From Hormiphora californensis (taxonomy: Eukaryota > Ctenophora > Tentaculata > Cydippida > Pleurobrachiidae), in contig CM035360.1 of assembly GCA_020137815.1 (NCBI GenBank), positions 4,699,855 through 4,763,854 on the forward strand: 64,000 bases of DNA, read 5' to 3'. The translations under genes were made by a program, and so were the position numbers. The notes below the pieces were generated by a model, which worked only from the letters and a program-made list of their open reading frames with translations, did not search any database and was not told where the DNA came from. This document shows, piece after piece, positions 1-14,214 of this stretch (its first letter is position 1; each line of letters begins with the position of its first letter).

Positions 1-168
1 ATACTAACTAATGTCAATAGATAACCCACCAGCACATTACCCCGGCCAACTTCGTCACTTTCATCCACATTGAAATTCCGAGACTGTTCCTCTGGAATGA
101 AGGAGTAATTTCCATACTTATATATAATTCATGATAATTATATTAATTCAATTCACATATAAATAGTA

Positions 169-235
169 CAGTTGAACCCCCATTTACCGGGCAAAAGCCT
201 TTCTCCAAGCATCCCGCTAAATCGGGGTCCGTCTG
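169..235. mobile_element. 67-bp MITE of the CAGTCGGACCCC family
   Basis: The ends form an imperfect terminal inverted repeat: CAGTTGAACCCCCATTTA on the left and the complement of CAGACGGACCCCGATTTA on the right. Both ends are flanked by TA (167-168 and 236-237). TA target duplication with CAG termini is typical of pogo/Tigger and other Tc1-mariner relatives. The element has no coding capacity. Its ends match those of the larger elements at 19194-21077 and 33169-37408. Confidence 0.7.
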
Positions 236-270
236 TATTAATTGGATACAACACACTAAATATAAATATA

Positions 271-317
271 GGAAAACAGTCGTGCCTGAACTTGAGGTTC
301 AAGCACGACTGTTTTCC
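271..317. repeat. Near-perfect 47-nt hairpin
   Basis: Two 21-nt arms (271-291 and 297-317) are reverse complements with a single mismatch, separated by a 5-nt loop (TTGAG). No known RNA family is recognised. It may be a tiny fold-back element or the stem of a small RNA. Confidence 0.5.
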
Positions 318-1776
318 CCCAGTATTAATTAGATCTAATTAATGCATACCTGGGTTAGTTGGATTACCTGTCTGGGAGGCAGAGTCACCTGTACCACATA
401 TCACCTCTAAATTAGTGCCAGTCGGCCGTCGCTGGCGTTCGGGCATAATATTGACAACAAACAACAACAAACTATAAATCTTAGAACTGCTGTAGTCCAG
501 TATTTGGTAACTTTGCCTGTCACAGTACTGCTCTCACCTAACGATCTTTCTACTGCTCTCACCTTATAGTTATAATGTAACGATCTCACTTTTAATTTAG
601 CTTTGTTTCATTGTGTGTTGACATTGCTTGTTACGGGTACTGCACACGTGATTTAAATTTCCTGTTGCGCCCTTTTCCCCAATCTCCAACAGTATTCTTT
701 GAAAGTGAATATATCACTCGAAATTAATTGGTTCCAATTTAAATTTATCCCTGATAAAACAGTAAATGCATGTCTAGTAAAATCTAGACGGCTAGCCGCG
801 GCTCCTGTCTAGTACCTGTTCTAATATCATTTAGAACGTGCATCTGACATCTAGTATAAAATTACATTTTATCTAGAATGCTGACAGAATGCTGTGATTT
901 GATTATGCACAGTTGCACATACTAATAATATATAAGCACCAAAAACGATTTCATTGTTTGGAATGAACGGTACTTGAATTAAACATGTTAAAGTCTGTCA
1001 GCGCAGTGATCTGACCCTTTTCTCGAGAACCGTGGTCAGACATTGAAAGTTGAAACGCTAAAGCTATAAACTCTCTCTGTTTCTATGCAGTGACACATCA
1101 CCAAACACGAGTTCCCTTTTATAACGGCCGTTTTACTCCTTGGCATGGGGAGGTGAAATGCTTTTGCTATCCATTATAATTCTCGCACATATACTGTCTT
1201 TGTCACCAGAGAAAATACCTTTCACTTTCTGGCTATAACCACTATTATACGGGGTAATTTTCTAGGGGGAAATATACCTCATGGCATTCGAAAAGCATAT
1301 TACGCCGATCTTTTCTAAGAATATTACGTATTGCCTCACTCTATAATGGGCAGAAGATTTGGGTGAAAGTACGTTACAACTTCCGTTAAATAACTCCTGC
1401 CTCGAGGTGCAGTGATATTTCACCAAATTACCAAGCCTAGCTCCCTGCCAACCCGAGAACTCTGATTGGCCAATCCAATATATTGGAGGTGTGACAAATA
1501 ACAGGGACTGTTCTTCAGGTAATTATATTGTTGACATCATACCCATTTAGTTTCCTCTCCCACCCCAAATAACAGGAGTGGTGATAAAGGTAGTCGTTGG
1601 TGCCAAATATGTTGTACCGGATTTCCGTTCTGCCCCCAAGTCCCAACCCTTCTCTCTAGCTGTGTCCCAGCTGTTGTCGCCGTGTGTTTCTTGACAAGCT
1701 GCAAGTGCACCCACCAAATTGGATAACAAGTTTAGCTAGCTGCCAACCCCTGCTTTCTTTCATCTTCTAACAAGCC

Positions 1777-1950
<174 letters not shown>

Positions 1951-1991
1951 CTGTGATAAGCATTACCTTACCATTTCGCGAATTTCATATC

Positions 1992-4900
1992 ATGTTTTTG
2001 TTTACCGTATTTTGCTGGGTAGCTGCTTTAGCAGGGGTTCAGGGCCAGATTGACAGTGTTTCTCGAAAGCAGTGCTCTTCATCCGACCTAATCTACCAAT
2101 GCCGGAACATAAAATCTTGCTCAAGGTATTTATTACAAAGCACACGACTCGTTCACCTACAACAGTGCTCTATCGGTTGCTGACGAGATGAAGTTCACGT
2201 TATCGAAACATTCGTTTAACTTGAATCAAACTTGATTGGTATAACGAAGCCTATATAACGTGACTGGTACAAACTTCGGCTGACCCAACTCTACGGAACC
2301 CTACTGCACTCACTCTGCTCAGGTATATCGATGATTTGGAGCCGATATGTGATATTATCAGAAAGATTCAGCCGGGAGCTCTGACCACAGCTCCCCCTCC
2401 AACTCAACCACTCACAACTAAACCGTTGACAACCAGTAAAGGTATGTTTCATAATTCCCTTATTGGCCCTTTTTGTCTCGGTTTGGTTTGGTTTGGCATG
2501 TTCCACAATTCACATTTTCTGGTACGAAATATAACTCCATTTGATTGGTTTATCAAAGGCCGGGTAAAGATCCAATGAATGGTTAATATTTCCTCTTGCA
2601 GAACGAACTACCATCCGAGCAACGACAGAGGGATACGAATACACGGTGACAACCTTTCCGCTTACTGTAAGAATGCTTTGTTCATCATTCAAGTGTATTT
2701 AGGTCAGGCCGAAGCTTTAAATGCATTTAAATTATCACTGTTATCACGAAATCTCGTGCGCTCGCGCTCCGAAATGGGTCACGCTAGCGTTTCCTGGTAT
2801 TTAGCAGATATCAGTTATGTGCAGTAGGAGGCCTAGTGTAGCGAAACAGACACGACCCTTGTCAGGAGGAAGAAGACTCAGTTGTTGTTGAGGACGACAC
2901 CCATGGCATGGACAATGTGCTGGTGGAAGAGGAGGACAGGATGAAAAGGATTGGAGCACGGATAGTAGGAAAACCAGTCAACATTACAATCCCTCCGGGA
3001 GCTACCGCTCGATTCTGGTAATATTACTGCAGTTTTTAATTGAATCAACTACCCGAAATATAATATATTTTATTTATCGGCGCTGGTGGTCACTGGTATC
3101 GGTTCGCATAATCCCATCAGGCCCCACGTGATCATTCTGAAATAGCGAGAGGGCTAACCAAAGGACCACCCTAGTGGAAAAGTGGAAAACGCTAAAAACT
3201 GTTTAGCCTTTTTTCTACGAGAGTGGTCCTTTTTAGTAAAATGCTTCTAATCTGCAGGTGTAAGTCCGAGGGAGCCCCAGCACCGGTTACCACCGTCACC
3301 AGGAGGACCGAGGTTGAGGTATCGGACCAGACCAGTAAGGTGGTGGGTGAGAGAGTTACTGCCGTGTCAGTCATACAGGAGATTGAAAATGTAAACATTC
3401 AGCATCAAGGTAAATTCTGTCAGAGCATTATTGGCCTGACAGGGTATAACTCATGGGTAAATTACAATCTGCAACGATGCTGAAGAGGGGTTTGTTATAG
3501 CAACAGGATCCCTTAATTAGTGGAAGCTCTTACGGTTTTTCCCACGGTAGCCCGGGGATTTTCTCACACTGTGCTACACTTATTTCCCACGCCGTAAGAG
3601 CTTCCACTACTTAGCGTGGTAGGAAAGTTCGACTGGTGCCAGTTTTGTTTTAGGCGCTAGTTAACAAATAATCTGGTGCCATATGAATGCCGAAAAGGAC
3701 TGAAGCCAATCGTGAATTACCAGTAATTATATACCAGTAATTACCCCAATAAGGTTGGTACCGATGTACTGCAAGTAATGGCTGGGGAACGGACTACGCT
3801 GATGCCTATTTGACTGTTCGTGACCTGTGTTTTGACGTTATTTGCGGAAATGGTGAAATGTGTAAAGCAGACTACTTGATAGGTAAAAAAAGATTTGGAA
3901 TTTATTGGAGAAATCATTTCTTCTTTTATTGCTGAACAATGCATGCTATAACCATTTTTATTTAAAAAAAGGTCCCCCTACCCCTCCGTCGCCGTCGAGC
4001 ACTTTAAAGTTAAAGACTGGTCTTTAACTTACAATGCTTGACACACTCACTCTCTATCTCTCTCACTCTCTCTCTCTCTCTCCAACCCCCGCGACGGCAA
4101 GAGAGGCCTCAAGAGGGGGTATAGGGGACCTTTTTAAAGGGTTGATTGAAAACAAAATACTAAATAAAATTATAGCATATATGCCAACTGAATAACTGCA
4201 TCTTCGAAATGAATTAAAATACTAAATAAAATACTAAACAAAATACTAAATAAAATACTAAATAAAATACTAGTACATACTAGTTTTCAGCTAAGCATGA
4301 TAAGTATGGTTTTTATAAAATCCTAAAATATATTCATCAGGAACGGCTGAGTGTGTGTGTCAGGAGTGCAGTCCCACTGAATATAACCCTGTTTGTGGTG
4401 ATAACTGTGAGGTCTACTTTAGCCCATGTCTGATGGAGTACGAGAACTGCAGAAATGATACCGATATTTCAATCGCTTCCTACGGTTAGTTGTTGGTATC
4501 GAAGACACCTCACACTCAGGCCGCATCGCGGCCTTCGTTTGGTGCGCTTTGCGCGCCGGCAAGGGAGGGGTAACTTCGTTACCAAGGTTAGTTGATAATA
4601 TCCGTAGACAAGGATACCGTCGTCTGCCAAAAATTGAAATCATTAGGGGTAAATAGCCGTTACTTGAACCTGAGGTTCAATCTCGACCCCAATATGCCAA
4701 CGCTTATACTTAATATGTAAATCACTCTACACAGGATTTTGTCCCCAAGTCCGGAAGCCGGACATCCAAGTGTCGGCGGGATCGTATCTTTACTACTCAG
4801 TGGGAGATAGCATGGAGTTGCTGTGTATTGTATCACGAGATACAACTCCCTTCCCTTCAGCGGTGTACTGGACACGCACAACAAATGCTGGCACACGCAA

Positions 4901-7900
4901 GGTATTATACACGTGTGTTTAACATGCTGCCAGTCTCAGATAAACCTCGGGAACGATGTGCCGAACCCCCATAAGAAGTTAAAAGTTTCCATGGAAAATG
5001 GAAATTCCAGCCAATAAAAACACCCCAGGAATTAGCCAAACTCCGCCAATACTCCACCCACTAAACTGTTATTTTAGGTCTCTGCGGGTGAAGTTTTACG
5101 AATTGGATCGCTAGAGACAGAGGATAGTGGAGTGTATGCTTGTGTGGTGGAACAGTGCAGAAACACCTACACATCACGAGATTCAGTACAGGTAAAATCA
5201 TCAGCTCTACAGTTGGGGTTCGGTAAAATCATCAAAGTCTAATATTCTTCAATGTCCCTGTATCAGATACGCATCCGGCCATCTTCATTAACTGGAGCTC
5301 AGGTTAATGAGTTCTCTCGTTATCACAATTTATGCAATTATTTAGATGAACGGTGGTCTAGCCGGAGATGACATGTTTTGAGTCTAGCCACTATAATAAG
5401 ACACATCTTGTCAGTTCTCTAAACCCATTCGCCAGGAACAGTCCGTTATTTGTCATGTTGACCAACGGTCCCCGCATCACTGAAAATGATCATTCTGGAC
5501 TTTTGGAATATTTATACTTTCTGTTTGCTTCCTTCACACCATAAATCAACATTTTCTTGCAGGTAGATGTAACAGATGATATCACGCCCTCACCAACACC
5601 AGACAACCTAGAGACAGTAAAAAAGGTAACAAAGCATCTCCATGACAATTACCAGATAGTTTTCTATCCCAAATGTAAATGGTAGCTATGGTAACCGATA
5701 CCCCATTCCATATGGTAACCATGGTAACCAAAGCTTCATTCCAAATGGTAACCATGGTAACCTGCAGACGTGTTCGGTTTACGGTGATCCACACTTCCTC
5801 ACATTTGACGGCTATGCATATGACTTTATGGGGGAATGTCACTACGTCCTTGCCATGGATTGTCTGTACGCTCAGTGGATTATCTATGGGCAGTTGGAAC
5901 GGTGCAGTGCTGATAATGTCAGGGGATCTTGTCTCAGGTATATATAGCAGTTATGGTGTGCGGACTCTAGTGCTACACTCTAAGTCTAAAGAGGACTCTA
6001 TATCTAAATTTAGATTTAGATAAAGAGTCCAAATAATTCTAAACTCTAGGAGGACTCTTTATCTAAAAGTCTACACAGGGCGGACTCTTTATCTAAAAAG
6101 TCTAAACAAAGTGGACTCTATATCTACATAAATCTAAATTAGATATAGAGTCCGCCTTTCGCCGCGAACTCGAGATTTCGGCCGTTAGGCCGGAAACGAG
6201 AGTTTGCTCTACCCCTATACTAATTTAGAAGTGTTAGGGCCGTTATTTGGGTTCGAGGTTAGGGTTAGGGTTAGTGTTAGGGTTAGGTTTTGGGTTGGGT
6301 TAGGATTTTAGACATAGAGTCCGGGTTGGAGGATTTGGCGCCAAAATGTACTAGAGGACTCTATATCTAAAAATTCTACACAGGGCGGACTCTTTATCTA
6401 AAAAGTCTACACAGGGAGGACTCTTTATTAAACTTTTTCAAATCTAACTGTAGATAAAGAGTCCGTTTTTTAGATATAGAGTCCGCCTTGGATTTAGATA
6501 AAGAGTCTGTTTTGGCGGCCGATCTGTCTGTTGAAAATAAAAATGGAGTTACCTCTGGTGCGGCCAGACAGATAGTTATAAGGTTGTTATGTTCTATAAC
6601 CCTCCTTTACATCTGTATTTCGCGGGCGGAGCTCGCGAAAATGGGGTCGAGCTAGGCAAGTATAAGGCCGTGCAGTAAGTTATGTTGTTATGCAGTAGCT
6701 GATCAGTGTGGTTTATACATAAGAGAATGTCTAAAGCAACCAACTCAACAATTTAACCAGCTGCATTTTTTATTTCCTCGATTCCTTGAAATTGAATATT
6801 AAAGAAGCATAAATCCGCGAGCTATACCCCAACTAAAATATATGCTCAATACGACTTTAGATTTAATTCTATAGAAAAATCCATATACCTTACTCTCGTT
6901 TTTTAAGAAACGCTTTAGTAAGAAACTTTTTTATAAGAAACTTTTCAAATGTAAATCACACAATTCAGAGACACCACAACAAAATAGAACACCCCTAACT
7001 TGTTTAGTTTCTTGATAAAGGAGAAATTCTTTTTGTTTTTGGATTGCTTACACCTGTAGTTTCCTTAAAAAAGGTATCTTATTTAAAAGTTTCATGAAAT
7101 ATGCGAGCTTAATTAACGAGAGTAAGGTATTTCAACTCTACATGTTTTCAGCGCGATAACAATATTCTCTGGCCGTAATGCGGTGGAGCTCCAAAGGGGC
7201 TGGATAATTAACGATCAGGGTAGTAAGATGAACATAACAGAGAGTGAGACCAAGACTAGTGGACCAATGACAATAACTTTTGATGGGAGGCATCTTCTTG
7301 TCAGGATTGCCGGATCAGGTATTATATGATCATGACCGCCCAGAAGGACCAGCTGGTCCAGGGGAGATATAGCAAAATATATAGCAAAAAGGAACCAATA
7401 TGTTATCTCGTCTAGGTAGCACATCTTCATCACTTTCATCACGATATATGGATCACGACCAGTCTGTATCTACGAGCTAAATTTTTTAACTCTGTGCACC
7501 TATTCAGATGTTGAGATATGGTGGGATGGTCTGGTATCAGTTCACGTGTCGATACCTGGTGGAGCAGAGGCATGTGGGTTGTGTGGAAACAATGATGATA
7601 ACCCTGATAATGACCTTGATGTTGGCAGGTTAATTTTAATAGAGTTATTATTACATAGGGGTGGGGTTGCCACTTGCCATGCTTCTCGGTCTGTCGTTCG
7701 CGTAAGCTAACTTCCGTCCGGTGTGAGAGCCGACAGACTGGGAACATGTCAAGGGTGGGGGCTAGACAGGATAGAGGTATCTTGAAGTAGTGTTATATGA
7801 AATAATAAAATGGCTGTGGGCGATAGTTCCTTCTTTTGAAGTTGCAAGTGAATTGGTGAGTTCTAAGAGTCGTATCTTATCGTAATCCACACGCAGATCA

Positions 7901-8614
7901 GGAGTAAGGGCGGGGTCAGGCCTGTCCAGTGTGGATGTAGCTGATAGCTGGGCGGTAGATCGGTTGGATCAGTGTGAAAAACGAGTGCCAGTTACCATCA
8001 AGAAGTGCACTGCGACATCAAGAAACCAAGCGAAACGGGTAAGCGAGATATATTTAGAATTGTATTTAGAAACAGTTCCTTTGAAAAGTTCGGGAAATCA
8101 ATACATACGAAAAACGAACTTGTTGTTCTTATTCGATGATATTGAATGATTTCTAAAGACTAAAGGAGGATACGAATAATTTCACCATTTACAGAGGTGT
8201 GAGAGAGCGTTCAACCTGCGTGCGTTGAGGTCATGTTCCCTTGACAAGGCCTCATTTATTACCGCCTGTATGTATGATGTGTGCAGTCAATTGTGGATAG
8301 CTGATCAAGTTAAACCAGAATGTATCGCAGTTGCAAACTACATACAGAGGTAAACTATAGTCAAGAATCAATTTTTCAATATGATCCCTAAAAATTTCGA
8401 ATAACGATTGGTTAGTTGATCAAACTGAATCACCAGAAGCCAATATACTTACATTTACAGGTGTGCATTTGATAAAGCAGGGAGGGTTCCCCGAACGGAC
8501 TGGGAGGGAGAGTTGGGGTGTCCCCGGCTGTACGAGCTACAGGATATCACAGTAGCTGAAGGGTGCCCCCAGGATATCAACGCTCTGTTAAGAAGGAAAG
8601 TTCGGGTTCAGTAA
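1992..8614 (+). CDS. Secreted Ig-Kazal-Ig-VWD-C8 multidomain protein, 16 exons, about 694 aa
   Basis: Probable secreted extracellular protein. Exons: 1992-2125, 2323-2441, 2602-2666, 2866-3017, 3258-3409, 3754-3819, 4341-4484, 4735-4901, 5078-5191, 5563-5625, 5768-5937, 7152-7318, 7508-7628, 7897-8038, 8195-8349, 8461-8614. All joins keep one frame, giving 2085 nt. Residues 1-18 look like a signal peptide (MFLFTVFCWVAALAGVQG). A Pro/Thr-rich linker follows (about 60-80), then an acidic stretch. Ig domain 1 has Cys in FWCKSEG and YRCTASNGWG. A Kazal-like domain lies at about 231-277 (VCGDNCEVYFSPC). Ig domain 2 (about 280-371) shows LLCIVS, VYWTR and DSGVYACVV. A VWD domain begins at about 393 with YGDPHFLTFDGYAYDFMGEC and holds the CGLCGNN signature; a C8 domain follows (about 593-665). 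The protein stops just after C8, with no TIL domain seen. The exon 6 donor (GTGACC) is weak but is the only choice that keeps frame. The choice of start Met is supported by the signal peptide. A further exon-like stretch at about 9471-9590 could extend an alternative transcript. Domain calls are firm; the overall role is unknown. Confidence 0.85.
3519..3608. repeat. 90-bp fold-back element in intron 5
   Basis: The ends are perfect 17-bp inverted repeats (AGTGGAAGCTCTTACGG and its complement). It has no coding capacity and is probably a MITE. Confidence 0.6.
4493..4585. mobile_element. 93-bp MITE (TTGGTA...TACCAA family) inserted at a splice donor
   Basis: The termini TTGGTATCGAAG and CTTCGTTACCAA are near-inverted repeats around a GC-rich core. 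The element is flanked by an exact 9-bp direct duplication GGTTAGTTG (4484-4492 and 4586-4594). The left copy contains the last base of exon 7 and the GT of the splice donor, so the element landed on the exon 7 donor of the VWD gene and duplicated it. A 717-bp relative lies at 32148-32864 and a decayed one at about 42022-42120. Confidence 0.75.
5985..6510. repeat. Cluster of GGACTCT(A/T)TATCTAAA units in both orientations
   Basis: Inside the long intron between the two VWD exons, a motif of about 16 bp recurs roughly a dozen times in direct and inverted orientation with short spacers. It appears to be a degraded nested fold-back element rather than a clean tandem array. Confidence 0.55.
6255..6304 (+). 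repeat. Short interstitial telomere-like TTAGGG tract
   Basis: Five or so copies of GTTAGG/TTAGGG with variants (TTAGTG, TTTTGGG) lie inside the GGACTCT repeat cluster. TTAGGG is the common metazoan telomere repeat. The tract is too short and degenerate to be a chromosome end. Confidence 0.5.
6885..7130. mobile_element. 246-bp AT-rich MITE in the VWD intron
   Basis: The ends are perfect 16-bp inverted repeats (ATACCTTACTCTCGTT and its complement). The inside is AT-rich with no open frame. It stops about 20 bp before the acceptor of exon 12. Confidence 0.65.
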
Positions 8615-11427
<2,813 letters not shown>

Positions 11428-12724
11428 ATGCCTTCATTTATGATAAAGGACTTGCTAAATCTAGCGTGTGAGCCTTTGTCAGAGGAAGAGGGTAACAAGG
11501 TATAGTAATTGATCAAAATTGAAACCCGGATAAAGATTTTACTTTAATTAGTCTAGACCGTGAGGTTTTTTGAGGTTGAGATATCTTATTAAACCTGTTT
11601 CTGTAGGTCCCGAGTGATAGGTCGTCTCCGATCCAAAGCAGTTGCATCACCGCCATTCCAGGACGACACATCATCTCAGATAAAGTTAGCCCAGGTAGCT
11701 GCAGTAGCCCAGGGAGTCTGACAGGGTGTCCTCGAAGGGGTGGCAGCAGTCTAGTGGGGGATCACCGACCTGGGTCAGTGTGGTGGAAACCCTCTTCAAG
11801 TAAAACCAAGGCAAAAGTTCGAACTGTCTTTACCGATATTCAGAGGTAAAATTTTTGCACTCAGTACAGGCACACAGCTCAAATTGTGCCTCGAATTGTC
11901 TTTTGTGAGACAAGATTAGCTTAAAAAATTTCGCTATTTGCTTAACTATCATTCCAAATTACAGGTTTGTACTTGAGCAGACTTTCAAAGATTACAAGTT
12001 CCTGGCTTACTCAGAAAGGGAGGAGTTGGCGATAAACCTGGGTCTCTCCGAAAACCAGGTTCGTTAAAAAATAAACCTTATTTGAATCGTTTTTTGTCAT
12101 TCATTCTTTTTCTTCTTTTGTCATTCCTTTACAAATACAAATAAGGCATTGCTAAATTGCGTATCCTATTCCCCTCCCCATCAAATCCAAGTTCTTTAGT
12201 TCTATATTTTTATTCAGATCAAAACATGGTTTCAAAATCGACGAAGTAAATGGAAAAAGAAGAAGCCCTACGAGAGCAGGAGGGTGCTATCTTTTCTACG
12301 TGCCGGGGTCCCCCAACATCTAATTCCTGCAACGACAGAGTCATCAGCAGGTAAACGTTTAAATTTGTCGAAATCAAAACGTTTTCTGCTGTCCCAGCGC
12401 CTCGTTCCTTGCCTGTCAGAGCATTGGCTTGAACCATTCTCGTTTCTCGAGCGCACGAGAACTGTGGTCAGAGCATTGGCTTGACAGTGCCTTGCTGTAA
12501 TTAGGAAACAGATGGGCATATAATGCCATTATATTATGGGGATTATGGGACCTTAAAACAATTCTGTTTCAGGGGACCATTCTACGGTGTTTGGCGACTC
12601 CACGTCGTCTTCTTCTCCTCCTTCTGTTGGTGCATCGTCTTTAGCGTGGCAGTTATTTAACTCAGTCGACGAATCATTGCTAGCCAAGACTATACTACAA
12701 CACCACGCTAGTAGGGGGTCATAG
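11428..12724 (+). CDS. ANTP-class NK-like homeobox transcription factor (Bar/Bsh/Tlx-like), 229 aa
   Basis: Nuclear sequence-specific DNA-binding protein. Exons 11428-11499, 11607-11845, 11965-12058, 12218-12350 and 12573-12724 join in one frame (690 nt). Residues 4-11 (FMIKDLLN) look like an eh1-type repressor motif that binds Groucho/TLE co-repressors; similar motifs stand at the N-terminus of Bar, Bsx, Msx and Tlx proteins. A Ser/Gly-rich linker leads to the homeodomain (about 92-151): R5, F8, Q12, L16, F20, R31, L40, W48, F49, Q50, N51 and R53 are present, in helix 3 IKTWFQNRRSKWKK. Thr at position 47 is typical of Bar and Tlx families. One intron splits codon 13 and another lies at the classic 44/45 site. 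The C-terminus is Ser-rich. The ATG exon is preceded by a possible acceptor (CTAAATAG), so an upstream non-coding exon is likely. Assignment within the NKL group needs a tree. Confidence 0.88.
12413..12487. repeat. CTGTCAGAGCATTGG-type small inverted-repeat element
   Basis: It lies in homeobox intron 4. It begins with CTGTCAGAGCATTGG and ends in CTTGACAG. Related copies lie at 14461-14519 (formin intron) and about 995-1043, so this is a dispersed MITE family. Confidence 0.5.
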
Positions 12725-14214
12725 TGAAATTAGTTTGTTAATCGCCTAATTACTAATTGTTTATTTGGTGTCAGACATCGGCAGAAATGCAGACAATTTA
12801 GAGAGTTTGTATTTTTACAAAATAATTTCAATTTTGCTAAAACAGTTATAAAAGCTTCATTACTTTTTGGATTCAGCTTTATCTGCACAACTGTTTTGCT
12901 CTCTTTTTAAGTGCCCCCAGAGTCCAGTCCTCTCTCTACACTTAGCACTTTCTTTCTCTCTCTGCACTGATTTCTCCAAGAGAGTCTCCCAGACAGTTTT
13001 TAAATATGTTGCTTGTTTACTTGCAGGATACCTTTTAACCCAAACCACCCAGCGAATTTGGGTCAATTCCCCATTTCCCAACACCATGCATCGTGGGACA
13101 AATTTATGACGCCTGCTGGGCCCCACTTAAAACACCACTCCGCCTCTAATAATTAGAATCGTCGTGGGACCTCCCGCGTATACATTTGTCAAACGCCCCA
13201 AACCGCGACCGATCACTTAGCTGCCATTTGATTGGATGATAAAGGGCACGAATAAACCATTAATTTCACTGATATCAGGAAGACAGGGATTAATCTCTGG
13301 GAGTCTTCCTCAAAGTCAAAGTGTTAAGTGAGGTCCCAAAGCAGTCAAGATTAAAACTTTATTATGACGTAACGCGCGATGATTCATAACGATTAAAAAG
13401 GTACAGAGGGAAGTTTGGTTTGGCGCGCGCAGTGCAACACATGGCTTGCACTTGAGCATTTAAATGCATTTGCTGCATTGGTGCATGATCATTCCAAACT
13501 TTTAATTCCAGTTCCAGCTCCATGAGAGACATCAACATGTCACATGACATCGAGTCAGACGGCGTCATCCACGTCGACATCTGACCGACCCACACCTTGG
13601 TAGCAAAGAGAAACATCAGGAATTTCGTTACAAAATGAAAATACTAAATACAAAATCAATAAACATTCAACTCAAGCTTTCTGCTTTCTTAACTCAAAAT
13701 AAAATATTCGCAAGAGTGGAGTACTGCGATAGATTGCAATGGTGATGATGTCATCACTGTCAGGCCAAAGCTCTGACTCGACAGCATCATCATATCTCAA
13801 AGATCTTTGATTTGAATGACTCGCTGTCAGAAATACAATGCACATCCAGTATTCAATCTTCATTTCACTTCAGAGTTCAAAAAACTAAAAATAGTGTGCT
13901 CAATCAATCGTAATCATATCTCTTTTTGCACAAAAAACTTCGTTAAAAAACCGTTATTTTACACTAAATTGGATTTAAACTGAACAAACATCAACAGAAT
14001 AAGATAATTGGCTCTAATTATTTTTACATACATCAACATGCGAGTGTCTATCAGTCTCAATTGTCTTACTCAATAACCAGACAAAATGCTGCATCGTTAT
14101 AATAATACAACCCCAATTATATATCCAAAATCAGCGTCCCCATTTCAAAGTCCCTATGGCTTGACACAGCTCTGATATCACACCCATGTATCATGGTTGC
14201 CATGGTAACACTCA
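12725..14214. other. Intergenic region between convergent homeobox and formin genes
   Basis: The two genes converge here, so the region must hold both 3' untranslated regions and polyadenylation signals. I see no convincing exon; the open frames present lack splice support and resemble no family. Confidence 0.5.

Noticed and set aside
13362-13863. Minus-strand open frames downstream of the formin stop
   Set aside because: No acceptor/donor pairing with the formin exons and no recognisable domain; likely 3' untranslated sequence.
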